The notes under the pieces are model-generated. The model was not told where the DNA came from and made no database searches. It saw only the letters and a list, made by a program, of their open reading frames with translations. Both the position numbers and the translations under genes were made by a program. From Acidimicrobiia bacterium (lineage in GTDB: Bacteria > Actinomycetota > Acidimicrobiia > IMCC26256 > BP-133), in contig JAICGL010000185.1 of the NCBI GenBank assembly GCA_025923175.1, forward strand, positions 1 to 7,626: 7,626 bases of DNA, written 5' to 3'. Of this stretch, positions 1 through 4,758 are shown in pieces. Position 1 is the first letter of the stretch. Every line of letters starts with the position of its first letter.

Positions 1-1203
1 CAGTACACGGTGGCGGCAGCGGCGCTGCCCAACGTGGAGGACCTCCGCAACATCACCGAGCCCCCGCCGGCCGACGTGGCCCGCTTCGCCGAGATCCCGC
101 CGGCGCCGCCGGCGGTGGCCGACCTGCTCGACAAGGCCCCGAAGACGTCCAAGTGGGACACGTTCGACTTCCTCCGCACCTACGTCCTCTCCAACGTGAC
201 CGCCACCGGCACCGGGTCGCCGAAGAGCGTCCCGCCCGAGCGGATCCAGGACATGCTGGCCGGGTCCAAGGAAGGGACGCCGTACGAGATCGTCGCCGCG
301 CAGGCGCTGCTGGCCCGGTGGGCCGGGATCCCGTCCCGCATTGGCTACGGCTTCGACGGCGGCGAGGTGGCCGGCGAGGCCGCCGCCCGGGGGACGGGGG
401 GTGCCCCCCCGACAGAGGCGGCGGGAGCCGCCACAGGCAGCGCGCCCAACCGGCTCGAAGTGCGGCCCAAGAACGGCGCCAGCTTCCCCGAGGTCTACTT
501 CCCCAAGTACGGCTGGCTTCCGGTCATCGGCACGCCGACGAAGGCCAAGCCGACGGTCGGCTCCGACCCGTCCACCCAGCGGCAGGATCCCAACGTCCTG
601 CCGTCGGACGACATCCAGATCGGCCTGTTCGTGCCGGTGCTGGTGCCGCCGGCGAGCGCGCTGCCGGAGCAGATCCGCCAGGCGGTGCTCATCGTCGTGC
701 CGTTGGCGCTGCTGCTGTTCCTGCTGTACGTGACCTGGCCCGGGGTGCGGAAGGCGTGGGTGCGCGGTCGACGCCGCACCGCCGCCCGCGCTGCCGGGCC
801 GCGGGCCCGCATCGCCCTGGCCTACGCCGAATGGCGTGACATGGGCACTGACTACGGCTACCGCCACGACACCGACACGCCATTCATGTACCTCGACCGG
901 TTCGTGGAAGACCCGGAGCACACCGAGTTCGCCTGGCTGGTGACCCGCTGCCTGTGGGGTGACCTGCAAGGCTCGCTGACCGCCGAGCACGCCACGATGG
1001 CCGAAGAGCTGGCGAGGGCGCTTCGCCGACGGCTCGCCCAGGCTCACCCGGCGCCCGTCCGGGCGATCGGTGTGGTCTCCCGCCTGTCGCTGCGCCATCC
1101 CTACGCCCCCGAGCTGACGTCGTTCCTCCGCAAGCCGTCCCGCTCCGAACGGGCGGAGGCCGCCCAAGCACGGAAGGAGGACGATCGTGCCGCGGTGGCT
1201 TAA
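1..1203 (+). CDS. Transglutaminase-like membrane protein with DUF4129-like tail, 5' partial, catalytic residues apparently lost
   Basis: The reading frame is open from the first base (it begins Gln-Tyr-Thr-Val), so the gene starts upstream; the GTG at 10 is merely the first start-like codon inside it. Counting that codon as residue 1, residues about 80-178 resemble the second half of a bacterial transglutaminase core: an ALLARWAGIPSRIGYGF segment (canonical: LLRAAGIPARVVVGY) and FPEVYFPKYGWLPVIGTP (canonical: HAWPEVYFPGYGWVPFDPTP). The catalytic Cys expected after the Gly of GTPYEIVAAQA is absent, the HAW histidine is replaced in GASFPEVYF, and the Asp position reads Ile/Gly, so the domain is probably non-enzymatic. 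A membrane helix follows (about residues 225-244, nt 682-741), then a basic stretch and a DUF4129-like helical domain (about 265-355). This order matches the C-terminal half of TgpA-like proteins, whose N-terminal membrane bundle would lie outside the window. The fold would face outside the cell and the tail the cytoplasm. A GC-rich palindromic repeat sits inside the transglutaminase region. Family call fairly secure; function unknown. Confidence 0.8.
   Translation, partial: QYTVAAAALPNVEDLRNITEPPPADVARFAEIPPAPPAVADLLDKAPKTSKWDTFDFLRTYVLSNVTATGTGSPKSVPPERIQDMLAGSKEGTPYEIVAAQALLARWAGIPSRIGYGFDGGEVAGEAAARGTGGAPPTEAAGAATGSAPNRLEVRPKNGASFPEVYFPKYGWLPVIGTPTKAKPTVGSDPSTQRQDPNVLPSDDIQIGLFVPVLVPPASALPEQIRQAVLIVVPLALLLFLLYVTWPGVRKAWVRGRRRTAARAAGPRARIALAYAEWRDMGTDYGYRHDTDTPFMYLDRFVEDPEHTEFAWLVTRCLWGDLQGSLTAEHATMAEELARALRRRLAQAHPAPVRAIGVVSRLSLRHPYAPELTSFLRKPSRSERAEAAQARKEDDRAAVA
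386..417 (-). repeat. GC-rich palindromic repeat, copy 1 (in coding sequence)
   Basis: A G-run/C-run palindrome whose core pairs CGGGGGG with CCCCCC around a TG loop (395-409). It matches the reverse complement of bases 6501-6536: over a 27-base core I count 23 identities, then a shared AGAG end offset by one base. It lies within the transglutaminase-like gene and encodes a low-complexity Arg-Gly-Thr-Gly-Gly-Ala-Pro-Pro stretch between two conserved segments, consistent with an in-frame insertion into a surface loop. Short G/C runs can match by chance in such GC-rich DNA, so the family assignment is tentative. Confidence 0.5.
1172..1180 (+). promoter_or_regulatory. Strong ribosome binding site for the lipoprotein gene
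   Basis: GGAAGGAGG lies six bases before GTG 1187 and decides that start over the ATG at 1256, which has no Shine-Dalgarno-like sequence in front of it. The site lies inside the end of the preceding gene, so ribosomes finishing that gene could reinitiate here. Confidence 0.8.
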
Positions 1204-2425
1204 CCCGAATCGGCGTTCCTCACCGCGCCATGGCCGCGGTCATGAACGCCAGTTGATGGGGAGGCTGGCAGTGGCCGGGCTGGCCGCCATCTTCCTCACG
1301 GGCTGCGTGGAGCGGGACAAGCCCGGGGTGGCGATCCAGAAGCTGGCCGCCGACATCGTCTTCGGCGTGAAACCGGCTGACGAGACGCCGCCGCCCAACC
1401 TCTCGCCGGGCCAGGCCGGGCAGGGCGACGCCACCACCTACGTGCCGGACGGGCCGAGCGCCTTCGACCAGGGTTCGGCGTTCGGCGGCGGGAACTTCTC
1501 CGGGCCCAGCGGTAGTCCCCGCTCGCGCCTTCCCCGGGTGACGCCACTTGCGCCGCCCAAGTCGACCTGCCCGCCGGCGGCCCTCACTGCCTTCCCGGCC
1601 AAGGAGGCCGGCCAGACGGTGGAGGGCGTGCCGACCGAGGGCCAGTACCGCTGGAAGCGCTCGGGTACCCAGACCTCGGCCACCCTGCCCAACATCAAGA
1701 TTCCGGTGTCGGGCTTCGAGCAGCGCCTCATCCGCAACGTCGTCAAGGTCTCGGAAACCGAGTACACCTTCGAGACCGTCCAGCCCGAGCTCGGCACCAA
1801 CGTCACGACGATCAGCACCTTCAAGGTGAAGATCGGAGCGGTGTCCAAGACCGTTCAACCGCCGATCGAGCCGCCCGACCTGACCCGCCCGACGTCGCCC
1901 GTCCCGCTGCCGATCACCCCGCCGGGGAACCAGCCGACGCTGCCGAAGCCGCCGTTGCCGAGCAACGTGTCGGTCGGTGACCCTGAGCGCGGCATCTCGC
2001 TCGTGAAGCTGCAGCGGGTCGACGCCGCCGGGAACTCGAGCGAGCTGGCGTTCTCACCCGGCGTGCTGTACCTGCCGCTCGACATCGTGCCCGGCGAGGA
2101 GTTCAATGCCGTGGGCATCGACCCCCGCACCGGGTCCGTCCTCCAGCACCAGGCCAAGGTCACGAAGCGCGACCGGGTCGACGCCTGCGGCGAGGTCGTC
2201 GACGGGTGGGTGGTCGAGTCGACCCAGACGTTCACCGGGCCCGGCCAGGCGGCGCCGCCGCGCACCTACAAGTACCTCATCGCCCCGCAGCTGGGCGGGA
2301 TCATCATCAGCGAGGAGATCCACACCGCCGGCCCGCAGGGCACGACCGACGTCGTGCTGTCCCTCGGGCAGCTGAAGCCTGCGCCGCTTCCCGCCGCCCC
2401 GCCGCAGCAGGGGACCCAGAAGTGA
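1187..2425 (+). CDS. Proline-rich lipoprotein of unknown function
   Basis: A 412-residue protein starting at GTG 1187, chosen for the excellent Shine-Dalgarno just upstream. The N-terminus is a long Arg-rich segment followed by a hydrophobic stretch (residues 24-39, MGRLAVAGLAAIFLTG) and a lipobox LTGC with Cys40 as the predicted lipidated residue, so the mature protein should sit on the outer face of the membrane. Residues about 41-125 are low complexity (Gly/Ser/Pro). Two probable beta-rich domains follow, about 126-221 and 261-395, separated by a proline-rich linker (222-260, 15 prolines in 39 residues). Cys128 and Cys334 are the only other cysteines noticed and might pair. I see no Leu/Ile/Val-binding-protein fold or other known family. 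The gene overlaps the upstream gene by 17 bases and the downstream permease by 4, so it is probably made with the transporter; an accessory or substrate-capture role is inference only. A start at ATG 1256 would give a more ordinary short signal peptide and is the main alternative. Confidence 0.8.
   Translation: MPRWLNPNRRSSPRHGRGHERQLMGRLAVAGLAAIFLTGCVERDKPGVAIQKLAADIVFGVKPADETPPPNLSPGQAGQGDATTYVPDGPSAFDQGSAFGGGNFSGPSGSPRSRLPRVTPLAPPKSTCPPAALTAFPAKEAGQTVEGVPTEGQYRWKRSGTQTSATLPNIKIPVSGFEQRLIRNVVKVSETEYTFETVQPELGTNVTTISTFKVKIGAVSKTVQPPIEPPDLTRPTSPVPLPITPPGNQPTLPKPPLPSNVSVGDPERGISLVKLQRVDAAGNSSELAFSPGVLYLPLDIVPGEEFNAVGIDPRTGSVLQHQAKVTKRDRVDACGEVVDGWVVESTQTFTGPGQAAPPRTYKYLIAPQLGGIIISEEIHTAGPQGTTDVVLSLGQLKPAPLPAAPPQQGTQK
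2409..2414 (+). promoter_or_regulatory. Probable ribosome binding site for the permease gene
   Basis: AGGGGA is seven bases before GTG 2422. It is a moderate Shine-Dalgarno match. Together with the GTGA overlap it supports 2422 as the start rather than in-frame start-like codons further upstream, which would overlap the lipoprotein gene much more. Confidence 0.5.
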
Positions 2426-4758
2426 CCGGGGGATCAGCGCTGAACGGGGCGCGCCGCGCTGTTGTGGGCTGGGCGCTGGCCGTCATGGTCATCGCGCTCT
2501 ACACGCAGGTGCTCCTGCCCGGGGCCGGTGGCCTCGGCCGGGGCACGCCGGCCGCGATCCTGTTCCGGGGCGTCGTCTTCGGCCTCGTCAACGCCCTCAC
2601 TGCCGCCGGGATCATCCTCGTCTACCGCACCCTGCGGGTGATCAACTTCGCCCAGACCGCCATCGGCGCGGCGGGCGCCCTCCTCACCTTCAGGTTCGTG
2701 CAGTACACGAAGGTGCCGTTCCTGATCGCCTTCATCCTGGGCCTCGCCCTGTCCGCCCTCGTGGGCGTTGTCCTCGACGTCTCGCTGGTGCGGCGCTTCT
2801 TCAACGCCCCACGGCTCGTGCTGACGGTGGTCACGATCGTGGTGGCCGGGTTCCTGTCGCAGACATCCGGGCAGCTCGTCGGCCGGCTGCCGTTCTTCCC
2901 GAAGGCCGAGACGCTGTCGCTCGCCGACGAGCTGGGCACGCGCTCGATCCGCGACCTGCTGCCCTTCGGCGGCTTCAACTTCCGGGTCGGCAGCTACGGC
3001 GCGCCATTCGGATTCCCCGAGATCTTCTCGATCGAGGTGGCGATCCTGCTCCTCCTCGGCCTGGCGGCGTTCTTCCGCTTCACCCGCTCCGGCGTGGCGG
3101 TGCGGGCCATGGCCGAGAACACCGAGCGGGCCGCCCTCCTCGGCATCAGCGTCGGGCGGCTCTCGACGCTGGTGTGGGCGCTGACCGGCGTGCTGGCCGG
3201 CGCCAGCGTCACCCTGACCGGCGCTCTCACCCAGCCGGGAGTGGCGGCGGGCTTCGCGCCGTCGGTGCTCCTGCCGGCCCTGGCCGCCGCCGTCGTGGGC
3301 CGCATGCGGAGCCTGCCCACCACGGTGTTCGCCGCCATCGCCATCTCCGTCGTCAGCCAGGCCACCCAGTTCTCCCTCGACAAGGACAAGGCACTCGTCG
3401 ACTTCGGCCTCCTCGTCCTCATCGGTGTGGGGCTGCTCGTCCAGCAGCGCAAGACGCTCCGGGGCGGCGACGAAGCCGCTACCGCCTGGCAGGCCAGCGA
3501 GGAGCAGCGCCCCATCCCCAAGGAGCTCCTCAGCGTTTCGTCAGTCCGGATCACCCGCCGGGTCCTCGTCATCCTCGGGCTCCTGGCGGTGGTCGTCTTC
3601 CCGTTCGTCACCTCCACCGGGCAGACGAACCTCGGCGGCATCATCGCCCTGAACGCCATCGTTGCCCTCTCTCTCGTCGTGCTCACCGGCTGGGCCGGCC
3701 AGGTCAGCCTCGGCCAGTTCGCCTTCGTGGCCGTGGGGGCGGTGGTGGCCGGATCGCTCACCGCCAATGTCGGCCTGACGTTCTGGCTGGCGGTGCCGTT
3801 GGCAACGGTGTTCACCGGTGCCTTCGCGGTTGTTGTCGGCCTTCCGGCCCTGCGGATCCGCGGCCTGTTCCTGGCCGTGACGACCTTCGCCTTCGCCGTG
3901 GCCGTACGGTCGATGCTGTTCGAACGCCGCTACTTCGACTGGCTCCTGCCCGACGCCATCGAACGGCCAACGCTGTTCTTCTTCGACTTCGGCGACGAGA
4001 AGTCGATGTACTTCCTCTGCGTGGCGGCGCTGGTCGCCGCGATCGTGGTCGTCCTCAACGTCCGCAAGAGCCGGTTTGGCCGGGTGCTGATCGCACTGCG
4101 GGAGAGCGAGCAGAACGTCGCCGCCTTCGGCATCGACGCCGTGCGGATGCGCCTCGCCGCCTTCGCCTTCTCCGGGGCGCTGGCTGGCTTCGCCGGAGCG
4201 ATCTTCGCCCATCAGCAGCGCGGCCTCAACGCCGAGAGCTTCGCCGCCACCGCCAGCATCGACATCTTCGTGCTGGCCGTCCTCGGAGGGATCGGCTCGG
4301 TCAACGGCGCGCTGCTCGGCTCCCTCTACTTCAACGCGAGCCGGTACTTCATCACCTCGGCGCTCTTCGCCGGGATCGTCGGCTCCGGCGGCACGCTGCT
4401 GCTCCTCTACGTAGCGCCCGGCGGCCTGGTCTCCCTGGTGGCCAAGTTCCGCGACGCCTGCCTGCGGATCGTGGCTCAGCGGCGGCAGATGGTCGTGCCC
4501 AGCCTGTTTGCCGACTACGACCCCGACGCCCTCGAACGTCGACTCATTCCCCTTGCCGAGGCGTCGGGCAACAGCGGCCTCGGCGCCCTCCGGGCGGACG
4601 CCCGCTTCAGTCTCGCCTCCACCCTCTACCAGGGCCGCGGCGTCCGCATCTTCGGGCGGACGGGCGAACCGAGGGAAGCCAAGGAGGCTGTCGCCATCGG
4701 CGCCGCCGGCAAGCGAGCCGCCGCAGACGAGCACAACGGGAACGGGAGGGTGTCGTGA
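2422..4758 (+). CDS. Fused LivH-LivM type ABC importer permease
   Basis: A 778-residue membrane protein containing both permease halves of a HAAT-family importer (the branched-chain amino acid/urea/amide type). The start is GTG 2422, overlapping the lipoprotein stop as GTGA; the open frame extends further upstream but carries no homology there. The LivH half spans about residues 1-340 and has the LRVINFAQ element (NFAQ at 75-78, where LivH usually has NFAHG) and an EAA-type cytoplasmic loop at about 224-250 (RAMAENTERAALLGI). A polar linker at about 341-375 joins it to the LivM half, which has GWAGQVSLGQ at 423-432, an EAA loop at about 553-572 (GRVLIALRESEQNVAAFGID), then AFSGALAGFAGAIFA and VLGGIGSVNGALLGS. 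Residues about 674-778 form a soluble, charged tail beyond the last helix that ordinary LivM lacks. LivH and LivM are usually separate proteins of about 300 residues each. The EAA loops should dock on the two ATPase domains encoded next. The substrate cannot be assigned. Confidence 0.92.
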   Translation: MTGGSALNGARRAVVGWALAVMVIALYTQVLLPGAGGLGRGTPAAILFRGVVFGLVNALTAAGIILVYRTLRVINFAQTAIGAAGALLTFRFVQYTKVPFLIAFILGLALSALVGVVLDVSLVRRFFNAPRLVLTVVTIVVAGFLSQTSGQLVGRLPFFPKAETLSLADELGTRSIRDLLPFGGFNFRVGSYGAPFGFPEIFSIEVAILLLLGLAAFFRFTRSGVAVRAMAENTERAALLGISVGRLSTLVWALTGVLAGASVTLTGALTQPGVAAGFAPSVLLPALAAAVVGRMRSLPTTVFAAIAISVVSQATQFSLDKDKALVDFGLLVLIGVGLLVQQRKTLRGGDEAATAWQASEEQRPIPKELLSVSSVRITRRVLVILGLLAVVVFPFVTSTGQTNLGGIIALNAIVALSLVVLTGWAGQVSLGQFAFVAVGAVVAGSLTANVGLTFWLAVPLATVFTGAFAVVVGLPALRIRGLFLAVTTFAFAVAVRSMLFERRYFDWLLPDAIERPTLFFFDFGDEKSMYFLCVAALVAAIVVVLNVRKSRFGRVLIALRESEQNVAAFGIDAVRMRLAAFAFSGALAGFAGAIFAHQQRGLNAESFAATASIDIFVLAVLGGIGSVNGALLGSLYFNASRYFITSALFAGIVGSGGTLLLLYVAPGGLVSLVAKFRDACLRIVAQRRQMVVPSLFADYDPDALERRLIPLAEASGNSGLGALRADARFSLASTLYQGRGVRIFGRTGEPREAKEAVAIGAAGKRAAADEHNGNGRVS
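4744..4750 (+). promoter_or_regulatory. Ribosome binding site for the MFS-ABC fusion gene
   Basis: GGGAGGG lies four bases upstream of GTG 4755, inside the last codons of the permease gene. It fixes the fusion protein's start and, with the GTGA overlap, suggests translational coupling of the two transporter chains. Confidence 0.65.

Noticed and set aside
10..12. GTG as the start of the first gene
   Set aside because: The frame is open to the left edge and the protein begins mid-way through a TgpA-like architecture, so the true start is upstream of the window.
2206..2421. Upstream extension of the permease frame into the lipoprotein gene
   Set aside because: The extension encodes no permease-like sequence, and a GTG at 2422 with GTGA overlap and nearby Shine-Dalgarno fits the protein's first helix.
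1187..2425. Lipoprotein as a standard LivK-type substrate-binding protein
   Set aside because: Length and lipobox would fit, but I see none of the family's sequence features, and the proline-rich linker between beta-rich segments does not fit its two-lobe fold.
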